Origin: Clostridium ljungdahlii
GTDB lineage: Bacteria > Bacillota > Clostridia > Clostridiales > Clostridiaceae
Reading direction: 5' to 3'
Length of the DNA stretch: 64,000 nt
NCBI RefSeq assembly: GCF_001636845.1
Contig: NZ_LITT01000011.1
Location: forward strand, 248,001-312,000
The notes under the pieces were generated by a model. It had not been told where the DNA came from. It saw only the letters and a program-made list of their open reading frames with translations, and did not search any database. Of the stretch, positions 44,987-54,683 are shown one piece after another; within the stretch, counting starts at the first letter, position 1, and each line of letters begins with the position of its first letter. Position numbers and translations under genes: made by a program.

Positions 44987-45373
44987 TTATGAATACTCTT
45001 TTACTACAATAGGTAGGTTTTGATTCTTGGCATCTATAAGGGCATCTCTAGCTAGATAAAATGATGGACCATCTAATTGATTTACAGTTAATTCAAAATT
45101 CTTAATAGAAACGGGTCCTATGCCAATACCACAATAAAAGTCAACTGATTTTAATTCCTTATGAAAAAAATCTAAAATTTTCATGTAATTACAGTCGTAA
45201 TTTAACAATCCTTCCCATTCATCACCTATAGTAATAATAAAAGGAACAACTATTATTGATTGAAATATTTTATTAGTTCCTTTTAACATATCAATTAACT
45301 GATATTGAACTTTTTCCCGATTTACAAGTTTCCTTGACTTTTTTAAATCACAAATCATAGTCAAATAATTCAA
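44987..45373 (-). CDS. Short SatD-like protein lacking the HTH domain
   Basis: 128 residues matching only the N-terminal domain of the neighbouring gene: CDLKKSRKLVNRE, FIITIGDEWEGLL, DFYCGIGIGPV, LDGPSFYLARDALIDAK. It stops where the other continues toward the HTH. Convergent with it, 21 bp apart. Starts at TTG after GAGGAG. It could be a partner or antagonist of the full-length protein, or a truncated paralogue. Confidence 0.65.
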   Translation of the reverse strand: MNYLTMICDLKKSRKLVNREKVQYQLIDMLKGTNKIFQSIIVVPFIITIGDEWEGLLNYDCNYMKILDFFHKELKSVDFYCGIGIGPVSIKNFELTVNQLDGPSFYLARDALIDAKNQNLPIVVKEYS

Positions 45374-45391
45374 TATATCACTCCTCGTATA

Positions 45392-45437
45392 ATAAGTTTA
45401 TAGCCAAGAAAAACTGGTTATAAACTTATCTTTTTTA
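45392..45437 (+). terminator. Strong plus-strand terminator
   Basis: ATAAGTTTATAGCCA / TGGTTATAAACTTAT stem with an 8-nt loop, followed by CTTTTTT. The only plus-strand transcript it can end is that of the 44189 gene, which would then run antisense through the short satD-like gene. Confidence 0.75.
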
Positions 45438-45534
45438 TAGTATAGAGATAGGAGACATCTTTGAGGGATTCTTCCTCATCCTATTCCCATCTATACAATT
45501 AATATTTATATATTCAATAAAGATTATCCTGTGG

Positions 45535-45790
45535 TATGATATCAGCAGAGTCTGATGTCCGAAGGCACTGCTTTCACTCCTTTCAGCCAACGCTTGTTGT
45601 GTCTGCTTTTTTAGCTTTCAGCCTGGTTCATGTAGCATATTCCGCTTACACAGATGTTTCATCCCCTGTCGTAGCTCCAGCAAAAAAGCTGGCAGGGTGC
45701 ATGCTGATTACGCGAGGTTGCGGTCACTACATGATGCCTGGGATAAACCTTTTGCTTCAGATTTCAAAAATACTTAATCGGAAAGGATGG
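45535..45790 (+). ncRNA. Candidate bridge RNA region of the IS110 element
   Basis: In IS110 elements a noncoding RNA from the end upstream of the transposase bridges donor and target DNA through two internal loops. Here the region folds locally: CCCTG (45664-45668) pairs with CAGGG (45693-45697) around an internal loop TCGTAGCT and an inner CCAGC/GCTGG hairpin. An 85-codon open frame covers it but has no ribosome site or family resemblance. The exact RNA ends are not readable. Confidence 0.5.
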
Positions 45791-45797
45791 TGATATC

Positions 45798-47096
45798 ATG
45801 TTAAAGATTAACTTTATGTCTACTTTGTTTGTCGGTATTGATGTCAGTTCCAAATCCAATGTTGTTTATGCAATGGATTTTTACAAAAACAAATATATAC
45901 AAACTTCTTTCTCCAACAATCAGCCTGGTGCAGATGAACTCTCTGCTTTAATCAAAGATTGTATGGTTGCTCATTCTGATTTGAATACCATTGTCATTGC
46001 TATGGAATCTACTTCTGTTTATAACATTCACATAGCGAACCATCTTTCTACTTGCGAAATATTGCTTCCATTCAAGCCTTATGTTTTCTGTCTAAATCCA
46101 AAGATGACAGCTAACTATAGGAAAGCCTTTACTGCTATGGCTAAAACGGATCCTTTGGATGCCTTTATTATTGCTGATTTTGCAAGAGCTGGTTTAATCG
46201 AAATACAGCCTTGGCGTGGAAGCCAGTTTTTGGCTTTAAAACGTCTTACCAGACATCGCTTGCATCTGACAGAATGCATTACTAGAGAGAAGACATACAT
46301 GGTTTCTAACCTATATCTCAAATTCAGTGAACTACAGCTCCTTAGCGGAGGAAACCAGCCATTTAGCAACATTTATGGTGCCGCTTCATCTGCTATCCTT
46401 ACAGAATATTTATCTCCTCAAGAGATTATTGATGCTTCTGAAGAGGAGCTGCTTACATTCATTGCTGAAAAAAGCAGGAACAGAATTGCAGATATTTCAA
46501 AAACTACTGAGCTTTTGAAGAAAGCTGCGAGGGATTCCTATCGCCTTGACAAATGCCTTTATGAGCCTTTAAACATCTCTTTGGCAAGTTCTTTCAACTG
46601 TATTGATACTTTTAAGAAAGAAATTAAGGCTATTGATGATGCCATTGAAAAAACAATCAAAGGCATGAATCCTAATGCACTTACCATTCTCAAATCAATT
46701 AATGGTATCGGTCCTGTGTTTGCTGCTGGAATCATTGCTGAAATTGGCGATATAAATATTTTTCATTCATCTGATGCTTTAGCCAAGTATGCAGGGCTTA
46801 CTTGGTCAAAAAATCAGTCTGGTGACTTCGATGGAGAAGACACTTGTATGCAGAAAGCTGGTAATACTTATTTGCGTTATTATCTTGGCGAAGCCGCCAA
46901 CAGTGTCAGAAGATACATTCCTGAGTATCGGGACTACTACGCTAAAAAATACAGCGAAGTTCCGAAACATCAGCACAAAAGAGCACTTGCGTTGACATCT
47001 CGTAAATTCGTACGACTCGTTTTTGGTTTGCTGGTCAAAAACCAACTGTACACCGGTGAAAAATTAGACACCGAATTTCATATCAAGGCGAACTAA
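45798..47096 (+). CDS. IS110-family transposase
   Basis: 432 residues. The N-terminal RuvC-like DEDD domain has GIDVSSKSN (Asp near 14), VIAMESTSVY (Glu near 66) and AKTDPLDAFIIADF (the two late acidic residues near 116-119). The C-terminal Transposase_20 domain has ILKSINGIGPVFAAGIIAEI and AKYAGLTWSKNQSGDF with the catalytic Ser in QSG, then KAGNTYLRYYLGEAA. Full length and apparently intact. Start after AAAGGATGG. Confidence 0.95.
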   Translation: MLKINFMSTLFVGIDVSSKSNVVYAMDFYKNKYIQTSFSNNQPGADELSALIKDCMVAHSDLNTIVIAMESTSVYNIHIANHLSTCEILLPFKPYVFCLNPKMTANYRKAFTAMAKTDPLDAFIIADFARAGLIEIQPWRGSQFLALKRLTRHRLHLTECITREKTYMVSNLYLKFSELQLLSGGNQPFSNIYGAASSAILTEYLSPQEIIDASEEELLTFIAEKSRNRIADISKTTELLKKAARDSYRLDKCLYEPLNISLASSFNCIDTFKKEIKAIDDAIEKTIKGMNPNALTILKSINGIGPVFAAGIIAEIGDINIFHSSDALAKYAGLTWSKNQSGDFDGEDTCMQKAGNTYLRYYLGEAANSVRRYIPEYRDYYAKKYSEVPKHQHKRALALTSRKFVRLVFGLLVKNQLYTGEKLDTEFHIKAN

Positions 47097-47202
47097 CATT
47101 CGATTTTTTTGTCAAAAATTCGAACGTCTATTTTGTGTACCCTTTTTTAAGGAAAACATATCGAAATCTTTTAAAAAACTATCTTGACATATTACCAGAT
47201 TG

Positions 47203-48429
47203 CTAAAATTTATTAACATATACTTTTTCATTTTCAGAAATTCCTTCTACATTTTTATCAATTTTTATATAACCCCACGCCTTTGTAAATCCACTTATAG
47301 TTGCTGATTTAGTCAAAATAGGTGCAGCTATATATTCGCCTTTTATATTATCTATAATAACTGGAAGATATTCTTCTCTACCTTTAGCTTTATGATAATT
47401 TGTACTGAATTTACAAGGAATAGGATATTCTATTTCCTGTAAGTTCATCATTGTATGTAAAACATATGTAACCAATATTCTGTAAACTACAGCACAAGAA
47501 AGTGGATGACCCGGAAGTCCAAATATAGGTTTATCTTCTACTTTACCAAGTATAGTAGGCTTACCTGGTTTTACGGATATTCCATGAAAAAGTATTCCTG
47601 GATTTCCAAGCTCCTCAATAACCCTTGCAGTTTCATCTTTCTTTCCTACAGAACTGCCGCCAGACACAAGTACTATATCACATTCTTCTAAAGCCTTTTT
47701 AACAGCTTCATATAATGCTTTATAGTTATCTTTAATCACTCCATACAATATAGGTTCTCCACCATCTTCAATAACTGAAGAATAAATAAGATATGAATTA
47801 ATATCTCTAATTTCACCAGGACGCGGCTGTTTTTCAGGTGCAACAATTTCATCCCCTGTAGAAATTATCCCAACTTTCGGTTTACAAAATACAGGTATTT
47901 GGGTAATTCCTAAATTTGACATCATACCTACACTGTAAGGTGAAAAAAGTGTTCCACGTTTAAGCACAGTTTCACCTAATTCCACATCTTCATCTTCATT
48001 TAATACATTTTCGCCAAATGAAATCGTTTTATTGGCAAGTACAGTTACTTCATCCATTTTGTCAGTATATTCGATCATAATAACACTATCAGCTCCCTTT
48101 GGAAGCATTCCTCCAGTAGGTATATAAATACATTCTCCTGGTAATTCTAGGCATTCAGCAGGCATTTGGCCCATTTTAACTTCTCCTTTTAAATTAAGCA
48201 TAGAAGGCATGCTCTCACTAGCACCCTGAAGATCTTTAAATTTAACCGCATATCCATCTACCATAGATCTTTTAAAACCTGGAATATTTGAAGATGATAT
48301 AATATCCCTAGATAATATTCTGCCATTACATTCTTTAATATCTACTAATTCCGACCCTAAATTTAATTCAAATTTAGAATTTATAATACGTTTTGCTTCT
48401 TCTACAGATACTACATTATAAAGATTCAT
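47203..48429 (-). CDS. moeA: Molybdopterin molybdenumtransferase
   Basis: 408 residues, full MoeA length. Inserts molybdate (or tungstate) into adenylated molybdopterin. N-terminal domains carry IPGFKRSMVDGYAVK (about 50-64) and CIYIPTGGMLPKGADSVIM (about 104-122). The MPT-binding domain has VGIISTGDEI near 183 and IVLVSGGSSVGKKDETARVI near 253, followed by GKPTILGKVEDKPIFGLPGHP. Start after AAGGAGG. Divergent from the formate dehydrogenase operon, which needs this cofactor. Confidence 0.94.
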   Translation of the reverse strand: MNLYNVVSVEEAKRIINSKFELNLGSELVDIKECNGRILSRDIISSSNIPGFKRSMVDGYAVKFKDLQGASESMPSMLNLKGEVKMGQMPAECLELPGECIYIPTGGMLPKGADSVIMIEYTDKMDEVTVLANKTISFGENVLNEDEDVELGETVLKRGTLFSPYSVGMMSNLGITQIPVFCKPKVGIISTGDEIVAPEKQPRPGEIRDINSYLIYSSVIEDGGEPILYGVIKDNYKALYEAVKKALEECDIVLVSGGSSVGKKDETARVIEELGNPGILFHGISVKPGKPTILGKVEDKPIFGLPGHPLSCAVVYRILVTYVLHTMMNLQEIEYPIPCKFSTNYHKAKGREEYLPVIIDNIKGEYIAAPILTKSATISGFTKAWGYIKIDKNVEGISENEKVYVNKF

Positions 48430-48920
48430 AATAACCTCCTTAAAGATTTGTTGGTAAATACTTAATTTTAATACAATTAAATATTTATATCATTATACAT
48501 CAATTATTTTAATTTTATATAATTTCATCTAAAATATATATAGTAATATTACCTTTGTTATATATCTACACTAATTATAGTAATGTCATTTAATTTATTA
48601 CAATAAATAAATTTTATAAGAAAATCATATTAAAATATTATGCACTAAGAGTTAATAGAGTTTTGAATACTATAAAATGTAAGACTTATGAAACCATTTT
48701 CACTTAGATTATTTTATGATATAATACTTACACAGATAGTTTCTACTAAAATTCAAAATAAATTTATTATATCATTATATGGTAAGTTTAGTTAAAAATT
48801 AAAAAATTTATAATTTAATTAGAAAGAAGATTCCTAGATTTTAGTCATAATATTAAATTGTGTGGAAACACAGGTAAAAGGGACTACAATAAATGAACCT
48901 AAAGAAAGGAGTGTAAAAAC
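48430..48920. other. Divergent promoter region between moeA and fdhF
   Basis: 490 bp of AT-rich DNA with no gene. A TGTGGAAACACA hairpin lies at about 48859-48871, near the fdhF start. I saw no convincing molybdenum-cofactor riboswitch, but a covariance search would be needed to exclude one. Confidence 0.4.
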
Positions 48921-51026
48921 ATGAAAAGTGTACTAACTACTTGTCCTTATTGTGGAACAGGATGCACGTTTTTCTTAAATGTAAAGGATGGGAAAATTGT
49001 TAGTGTAACCCCAGATAATGATGTAAATTCAGTAAACCAAGGTAAACTTTGCTCAAAAGGACGTTTTGGTTTTGACTTTGTACATCATAAAGATCGCCTA
49101 ATTAATCCTTTGATAAGAAAAGAAGGAAAGCTAATTGAGGCTACATGGGAAGAGGCAATTGGGTTTATTGTTTCTAAAATCAAAAAAACTGTAAAAGAAT
49201 ATGGTTCTGACAGTGTTGCAGCTTTCAGTTCAGCACGATGTACCAATGAGGAAAATTATCTTATGCAAAAATTAATGCGTGCAGTGGTTGGTACTAACAA
49301 CATTGATCATTGTGCCCGTTTGTGACATGCTCCTACCGTGTCTGGTCTAGGCACAGCATTTGGCAGTGGAGCAATGACAAACTCAATACATGAACTTGAT
49401 GAAATGGGACCTAAAGATGCTATTTTTGCTATTGGTACAAATACTACAGAATGTCATCCTATAATTGGTCTTAAAATGTTTAAAGCTAAAGAACGTGGTA
49501 CTAAGCTAGTAGTGGCTGATCCACGCAAAACCGATATGGCATTACATGCTGATGTTTGGCTGCGGCTTAAACCAGGCACAGATGTAGCACTTTTAAATGG
49601 AATATCAAATGTTATACTTACAGAAGGACTAGCTGATGAAGCCTTTATTGCTAAAAGAACTGAAAATTTTGAAGCCTTCAAAGCAGTTGCAATGAAATTC
49701 ACCCCAGAATATACAGCTAATATAACACATGTATCAGCAGAAAAAATACAACAAGCTGCAAGAATTATTGCTAAAGCTGATAATACTGCTTCTTACTATA
49801 CCATGGGCATTACCCAGCATACTACCGGCGTTGACAATGTACTGTCTGTAACTAATTTGGCCATGCTTACTGGTAATATGGGTAGATCTAAAACAGGCGT
49901 TAACCCTCTCCGTGGTCAAAATAACGTTCAAGGTGCATGTGATATGGGAGCTTTGCCTAATGTATACACTGGATACCAGTCAGTAACTAATCCTGATGTG
50001 AAAGCAAAATTTGAAAAAGCATGGAATGCTCAGTTAAGTGATAAAGTTGGACTTACCATTCCATCTATCTTGAATGCAATTGCAAAAGATGAGGTGAAAA
50101 TGCTGTATGTATTTGGTGAAAATCCAATGCGCAGTGACCCTGATATAAATCATGTGGAACACTGCTTGAAACATTTGGATTGTTTGATTGTGCAAGATAT
50201 TTTCTTAACTGAAACAGCTGAAATTGCTGATGTTGTTCTTCCAGGTGTATCTTATGCTGAAAAAGACGGAACTTTTACTAGCACCGATCGTACAGTGCAG
50301 CGTATTCGTAAAGCCATAGAGCCAATAGGTAATAGTCTTCCAGATTGGCAAATACTCCGGGACATTATGAATGCAATGGGTTATCCAGCAAATTATAATT
50401 CTTCTGAAGACGTATTTGATGAAATGAGATCTTTGACAGCAAGTTATGCTGGCATTAGTTATAAACGTCTAGAGGAAAGCAGAATTACATGGCCATGTCC
50501 TAATGAGAATCATCCTGGTACACCTATTTTACATGTAGGTAAATTTTCTCGAGGTTTGGGTAAGTTTTCTCCAATTGAGTATCGAGAACCTGCAGAACTT
50601 CCTGATAAAGAATATCCATTAATGTTGACTACTGGACGTGTTGTTGCCCACTATCATACAGGAAGTATGACGCGGCGTAGTTGGGGTCTAAATGGTGTGG
50701 AGCCAGAAGGATTTTTGGAAATCAACCCTACAGATGCAAAAAATCTTAATATTGAAGATGGTGATGAGATTAGTGCATCAACACGACGCGGCTCATTAAT
50801 TACAAAAGCACAAGTAACAACCAGAGTACCAGAGGGATTAACATTTATTACTTTTCATTTTACTGAAAGCCCAGGTAATATTTTGACTAATAGTGCAGGT
50901 GATCCTGTTACTGAAACACCAGAACTTAAAGTTTGTTCAGTAAAGATAAAAAAATTAGATTTCTCAGATTTCGGATGTCAAAAGCGCAAGATTTTCCGTA
51001 AAAAGAGCATGCGTAAAGACGCTTAA
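48921..51026 (+). CDS. fdhF: Selenocysteine-containing formate dehydrogenase
   Basis: 701 residues when the in-frame UGA at 49323-49325 is read as selenocysteine (residue 135), in HCARLUHAPTVSG, the exact FdhF active-site context. The N-terminal [4Fe-4S] motif is CPYCGTGC ... CSKG (about 8-52). Two bis-MGD binding regions follow, with GQNNVQGACDMG near 331 and the C-terminal TTGRVVAHYHTGSMTRR. It oxidises formate or reduces CO2 using Mo or W. Followed 13 bp later by a four-cluster ferredoxin gene. Automated callers will split it into 48921-49325 and 49338-51026. Start after AAAGGAG. Confidence 0.95.
49323..49370 (+). promoter_or_regulatory. Bacterial SECIS element directing selenocysteine at UGA 49323
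   Basis: Right after the UGA, GTGTCT and AGGCAC form a stem (49338-49355) with a GGUCU apical loop, about 14 nt from the codon. This matches the SelB-binding loop of Escherichia coli fdhF (AGGUCU). Confidence 0.8.
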
Positions 51027-51039
51027 GGAGGTAATTATA

Positions 51040-51612
51040 TTGAATACCTTTGTTGTTGCAAATCCTAATAAATGTATTGGATGTAAATCTTGTGAAATTG
51101 CATGTGCAGCTGCACATTTAGATGTTAGTATACTTACTGCAGGATCTGCAGGTGTTCCTTTTTCACCTCGTATCAATCTAATACGGGCAGAAAAAGTTAC
51201 CGTTCCAATACAATGCAGGCAGTGTGATGATTCACCTTGTGCAAATGTTTGCCCTGTAGGTGCAATTGTTCATCAAGAAAATAAAATTGTTGTAAAAACA
51301 GATTTATGTATTGGGTGTAAAATATGTATACTTGCTTGCCCATTTGGAGCTATGGACATGGCTCCACAATATAAAAGTGGCCATAAACAAACACAAATCT
51401 TAAATGTAATTACTAAAGAAGAAAATCAGAATAAGGAAGTTATGGCAGCACATAAATGTGATTTGTGTGCAGGCAGGCCTGAAGGTCCCGCTTGTGTAGA
51501 AGTTTGTCCAGCTGATGCTTTTGTCATAATTAGTCCTGAAGTTATAAATAATAGTATCAAAAATAAGCGTCAATCTAATGCTTTAGAATTATTAGAAAAT
51601 AAAAGCATATAA
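51040..51612 (+). CDS. HydN/FdhB-like four-cluster ferredoxin
   Basis: 190 residues with four [4Fe-4S] motifs: CIGCKSCEIAC, CRQCDDSPCANVCP, CIGCKICILACP and CDLCAGRPEGPACVEVCP. Such proteins carry electrons between FdhF and hydrogenase or another partner. It starts at TTG 51040 with AAGGAGG in front, 13 bp after fdhF, so the two are one operon. No hydrogenase gene follows in this window. Confidence 0.93.
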   Translation: MNTFVVANPNKCIGCKSCEIACAAAHLDVSILTAGSAGVPFSPRINLIRAEKVTVPIQCRQCDDSPCANVCPVGAIVHQENKIVVKTDLCIGCKICILACPFGAMDMAPQYKSGHKQTQILNVITKEENQNKEVMAAHKCDLCAGRPEGPACVEVCPADAFVIISPEVINNSIKNKRQSNALELLENKSI

Positions 51613-51633
51613 AAATTAAATCCGTTTTGGAAA

Positions 51634-51672
51634 AACGTACCTAGATTTGGGTAAATTAAATCTAGGTACGTT
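51634..51672. terminator. Perfect 15-bp inverted repeat after the fdhF operon
   Basis: AACGTACCTAGATTT / AAATCTAGGTACGTT with a 9-nt loop. No T run follows, so it may be a 3' stabilising hairpin or a protein site rather than a simple terminator. Confidence 0.6.
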
Positions 51673-51762
51673 ACTGTATAAAGAATAGCATTGAGATTAT
51701 ACTATTAATATTTAAGTAGGTAGTAATCAAACGAATAAGTGGATTGGAAAAGGAGGAACAAA

Positions 51763-51948
51763 ATGGACAAAAATATTACATTGAAAATTATAGAGAGCCA
51801 CTGCAAAATAGATAAGGATAAGAAATGTCTAGCATGTTCTGATGCTTATAAAATAGCAGAAAAATTGAAAATAAATATTTCGGATATAGGGAAGTTATGT
51901 AATGAAAATTCTATAAAGATCATAGGTTGTCAGCTTGGCTGCTTTTAA
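51763..51948 (+). CDS. Small cysteine-containing protein associated with formate dehydrogenase
   Basis: 61 residues starting at ATG after AAGGAGG. Contains CLAC near residue 25, a helix-turn-helix-like AYKIAEKLKINISDIGKL segment, and ends in GCQLGCF. Proteins with this GCQLGCF ending are familiar beside molybdenum enzymes in anaerobes, but I know of no assigned function. The Cys pairs could bind a metal or cofactor sulfur. Same direction as the fdhF operon and the MobB-like gene. Confidence 0.7.
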   Translation: MDKNITLKIIESHCKIDKDKKCLACSDAYKIAEKLKINISDIGKLCNENSIKIIGCQLGCF

Positions 51949-51968
51949 GTTATTTCTTTGAAAATTCC
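51946..51968. repeat. Repeat family A terminal remnant
   Basis: AAGTTATTTCTTTGAAAATTCC matches the right end of the full copies; only the end block remains, overlapping the stop of the small gene. Confidence 0.55.
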
Positions 51969-52003
51969 TAAAGCATTAATTAATAGAGAGGTGAACAAAA
52001 ATA

Positions 52004-52561
52004 GTGACTAATAAATATACTATACCCAATATGATTTTAATTGGTTCAACTGCTAGAAACAGTGGAAAAACCACTCTTGCTATTTCAATAATAAATAAAT
52101 ATAAATTAACTAAACCAGTGATAGCCCTAAAAGTAACAACTATTCAAGAGAAAAATGGAAAATGCATACATGGAGGAGAAGGCTGCGGAGCATGTTCAAA
52201 TTTAAAAGGGAATTTTGAGATAACAGAGGAATTAAATACTGGTAATAATAAAGATACTTCTCTATTATTAGCTGCTGGAGCAGAAAAAGTTTACTGGTTA
52301 AAAACATTAAAAAACAATATGTCCGAAGGATTTAGTGCGTTTATTACCCAAATACCTAAAAATTCTCTTATAGTATGTGAATCAAATAGCTTACGAAAAG
52401 TTGTTACTCCTGGCGTTTTCGTTATGATGAAGAATACAAAAAACAGTCAAATAAGAAAATCAGCAAGTGAAGTTATAAATCAAGCTGACATAATTATAGA
52501 AAATAATTTTAATGATAATTTTGAAAAAGTAATAAAAGAGATAGCTAATATAATTAAATGA
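52004..52561 (+). CDS. MobB-like P-loop protein of molybdenum cofactor metabolism
   Basis: 185 residues. Walker A is GSTARNSGKTTLA (about 13-25), followed by a cysteine-bearing loop CIHGGEGCGACSN (about 54-66) and LIVCESNSLRKVVTPGVFV near 125. The fold resembles MobB/MoaE-associated GTPases that help attach nucleotides to molybdopterin, but the Cys loop is not in classical MobB. Its position behind fdhF, opposite moeA, supports a cofactor role. Starts at GTG after GAGAGGTG. Confidence 0.7.
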   Translation: MTNKYTIPNMILIGSTARNSGKTTLAISIINKYKLTKPVIALKVTTIQEKNGKCIHGGEGCGACSNLKGNFEITEELNTGNNKDTSLLLAAGAEKVYWLKTLKNNMSEGFSAFITQIPKNSLIVCESNSLRKVVTPGVFVMMKNTKNSQIRKSASEVINQADIIIENNFNDNFEKVIKEIANIIK

Positions 52562-52638
52562 TACTATAATTTAAAATTTACTAAAGCTGTGAAAAATGCT
52601 TAAGATAAAGAAGTCTGTAATAAAAATTCTGTAAAATA

Positions 52639-52680
52639 TAGCTTTCTATGATAAAATCAAAATATCATAGAAGGCTATTT
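52639..52680 (+). terminator. Terminator after the MobB-like gene
   Basis: TAGCTTTCTATGAT / ATCATAGAAGGCTA stem, followed by TTTATAAT. Confidence 0.75.
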
Positions 52681-52761
52681 ATAATGTAAATATATCTTGA
52701 CAAATGTAACCTATATTATTATAAAGTACTTAAATGAGCAAATTACGAAAGGGATGTATTT

Positions 52762-53298
52762 ATGACTGATTATTTTGATTTAATCAAGAAACGTGAAAGC
52801 TGCAGAAACTATAAAGAAAAAGAAGTAGAAAAGGAAAAGCTAGTTGCCTGTATAGAAGCAGCAAGAATTGCACCCTCAGCTTGCAATGGTCAGCCCTGGA
52901 GATTTATTATTGTAAATAATAAAGACCTGTCACCTAAGGTTTCTAAATGTCTTCAAGATCTAGGGATGAACAAATTTACAGACAAATGCCCGGCATTTAT
53001 TATTGTACTCCAGGAAAAAACAGATATTAAAGCTAGAATCGGTGGTAAAATTAAGAATCAAGATTATGCTCCCATTGATATAGGGATTGCAACTGCTCAT
53101 ATATGTCTTGCAGCTACGCAGCAAGGACTATCTACCTGTATTATGGGATGGTTTAATGAAAAAAAGCTTAAGGATTTACTTCACATACCAAATTTTAAAA
53201 GAATCAGGCTTGTCATAAGTGTAGGATATTCTGCAGATTCAGCTCTCCGCAATAAGGTACGTAAAAGCATAGATGAAATCGCTCAATTTATAGACTAA
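52762..53298 (+). CDS. Nitroreductase-family protein
   Basis: 178 residues, FMN-dependent oxidoreductase. RESCRNYKEKEV at about 10-21, IAPSACNGQPWRFIIV at about 36-51 and the PIDIGIATAHICLAATQQGL dimer/FMN segment near 108. The C-terminus has VISVGYSADSALRNKVRKS. Different subgroup from the gene at 26581. Single gene; substrate unknown. Confidence 0.87.
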   Translation: MTDYFDLIKKRESCRNYKEKEVEKEKLVACIEAARIAPSACNGQPWRFIIVNNKDLSPKVSKCLQDLGMNKFTDKCPAFIIVLQEKTDIKARIGGKIKNQDYAPIDIGIATAHICLAATQQGLSTCIMGWFNEKKLKDLLHIPNFKRIRLVISVGYSADSALRNKVRKSIDEIAQFID

Positions 53299-53340
53299 AC
53301 CTTATATGCAATTAATTTTCATATACTTTTAAAATTCTTA

Positions 53341-53469
53341 TAGGTTTTCTAATTGAAATTTCAACTTATACATAAAATATAATGACAAAATTAAAAATAC
53401 CAAGCTTTAGACCTATTAAAATTTGTCATTATATGATTTGTATAAGCCAACTTTTAACTAAAATCTCTA
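53341..53469. repeat. Repeat family D copy 3: 129-bp palindrome
   Basis: TAGGTTTTCTAATTGAAATT ... pairs with the inverse of its right end TAACTAAAATCTCTA. Inner arms AACTTATACAT and ATATAATGACAAAATT pair with AATTTGTCATTATAT and GTATAAG. Same end sequences as the 253-bp copies at 43549 and 43848, but with the middle deleted. It sits at the 3' end of two convergent genes. Confidence 0.7.
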
Positions 53470-53480
53470 TGATACCTGTT

Positions 53481-54347
53481 TTAACCGTTCACTATTTCTC
53501 CTCCATTTACATGGATAGTCTGGCCTGTAATATAAGATGCATTTTGAGAAGCTAAAAATACATAAGTTCCTGCACATTCCACAGGCTGGCCTGCTCTTGC
53601 CATTGGAGTATCTGCACCAAACTGGGAAGTCTTTGTTTCATCAAAACAAGATGGTATAAGAGGTGTCCAGATTGGCCCTGGTGCAACCGTATTTACCCTT
53701 ATCCCAGTCTTCCCCTTTGCAAGTGCAGTAGCTAATGATCTAGTAAAAGCTACTATTGCACCTTTTGTCATAGAGTAATCTATAAGCGTAGCACTTCCTT
53801 TAAACGCCACTATGGAAGCTGTATTTATTATACATGCTCCTGGTTTTAAGTGATTCATTGCTGCCCTTGTCATATAGAAAGTTCCGTATGCATTGGTTTT
53901 AAAAGTTCTGTCAAATTGTTGATCTGATAACTGCTTTATATCAGTACATTCATATTGGACAGCAGCATTGTTAACTAGTATATCTATTTTTCCATATTCG
54001 CTTATGGTTTTTTCTACAACGCTATTGCAAAAATTCACATCACTAATATTTCCTGCTATAAGTGTGCACTTTGTTCCCTTGCTTTCTACAAGTCTTTTAG
54101 CTTCCTCAGCATCTTTTTGTTCATTTAAGTATACAATTACTACATCTGCACCCTGGTTCGCATAAGCTATAGAAACAGCTCTACCTATACCACTGTCACC
54201 ACCTGTAATTATTGCAGTTTTCCCTTTTAAAAGATCTCCTTTTTTATTATACACAGCATCATCACATATAGGCATAGGATTCATTTCATACTGAAATCCC
54301 GGATGATGATTCTGATGCTGCTTTGGAAAAGATGTTGGAAAATTCAT
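53481..54347 (-). CDS. Short-chain dehydrogenase/reductase (YhdF/YghA type)
   Basis: 288 residues. Rossmann loop [13 protein letters not shown] (about 46-58), NNAA near 126, catalytic Ser in [14 protein letters not shown] (Tyr and Lys near 193-197), and the late [14 protein letters not shown]. The about 40-residue N-terminal extension with [18 protein letters not shown] is typical of the YhdF/YghA group found in general-stress or spore settings. NAD(P)H-dependent oxidoreductase; substrate unknown. Start after AAGGAGG. Confidence 0.9.
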   Translation of the reverse strand: MNFPTSFPKQHQNHHPGFQYEMNPMPICDDAVYNKKGDLLKGKTAIITGGDSGIGRAVSIAYANQGADVVIVYLNEQKDAEEAKRLVESKGTKCTLIAGNISDVNFCNSVVEKTISEYGKIDILVNNAAVQYECTDIKQLSDQQFDRTFKTNAYGTFYMTRAAMNHLKPGACIINTASIVAFKGSATLIDYSMTKGAIVAFTRSLATALAKGKTGIRVNTVAPGPIWTPLIPSCFDETKTSQFGADTPMARAGQPVECAGTYVFLASQNASYITGQTIHVNGGEIVNG

Positions 54348-54421
54348 ATTTGCTCCTCCTTCGATTTACTATTTATTATTTATATAAACTAGTATTTTCA
54401 ATTGAGGAGAAAATATTTATA

Positions 54422-54547
54422 TCAATTATGGGTTCTATTTATTTTTTCTCCAATACTCATTAATTTATCCTTTACCGCTATCTTATTTTTCCATCTTTCA
54501 GGAATGACGTCATATCCATAATAGGTACCTGCAAGTCCCCCTGTCAC
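54422..54547 (-). pseudogene. C-terminal fragment of a split ADP-ribosylglycohydrolase gene
   Basis: On the minus strand the frame reads VTGGLAGTYYGYDVIPERW, then about 20 more residues to a TGA at 54422-54424. This is the C-terminus of an ADP-ribosylglycohydrolase; its N-terminal part lies at 62168-62559, interrupted just where the conserved GDADTVAAV-TGGLAG stretch should be continuous. The intervening 7.6 kb is the recombinase element. Confidence 0.8.
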
Positions 54548-54683
54548 GTTATTGTTATAATTTTTGTTATAGAAAACAGATAAAGCAGTATAAACAGTAG
54601 TGTATGTTCTAATTATATAATTTTAATTCTACAATAGTTATAGAATTCGTTAAAAATATAAAATTATAAGAATCATTTTAATG

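Larger units (their letters stand above)
45520..47150 (+). mobile_element. IS110-family insertion sequence
   Basis: One DEDD-type transposase gene (45798-47096) preceded by about 270 bp of structured noncoding DNA with higher G+C than its surroundings. No terminal inverted repeats are visible, as expected for IS110. The borders are approximate, since IS110 elements leave no clear duplication. Inserted between the short satD-like gene and moeA. Confidence 0.8.

Noticed and set aside
45536-45793. 85-codon open frame upstream of the IS110 transposase
   Set aside because: No ribosome site or recognisable protein; the region is better explained as the IS110 noncoding end with RNA structure.
48430-48920. 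Molybdenum-cofactor riboswitch between moeA and fdhF
   Set aside because: Position is suggestive, but I could not trace the conserved stems; only a short TGTG/CACA hairpin is visible.
49323-49325. UGA in fdhF as a nonsense mutation making a pseudogene
   Set aside because: The context is the exact selenocysteine site of FdhF and a SECIS-like hairpin with a GGUCU loop follows.
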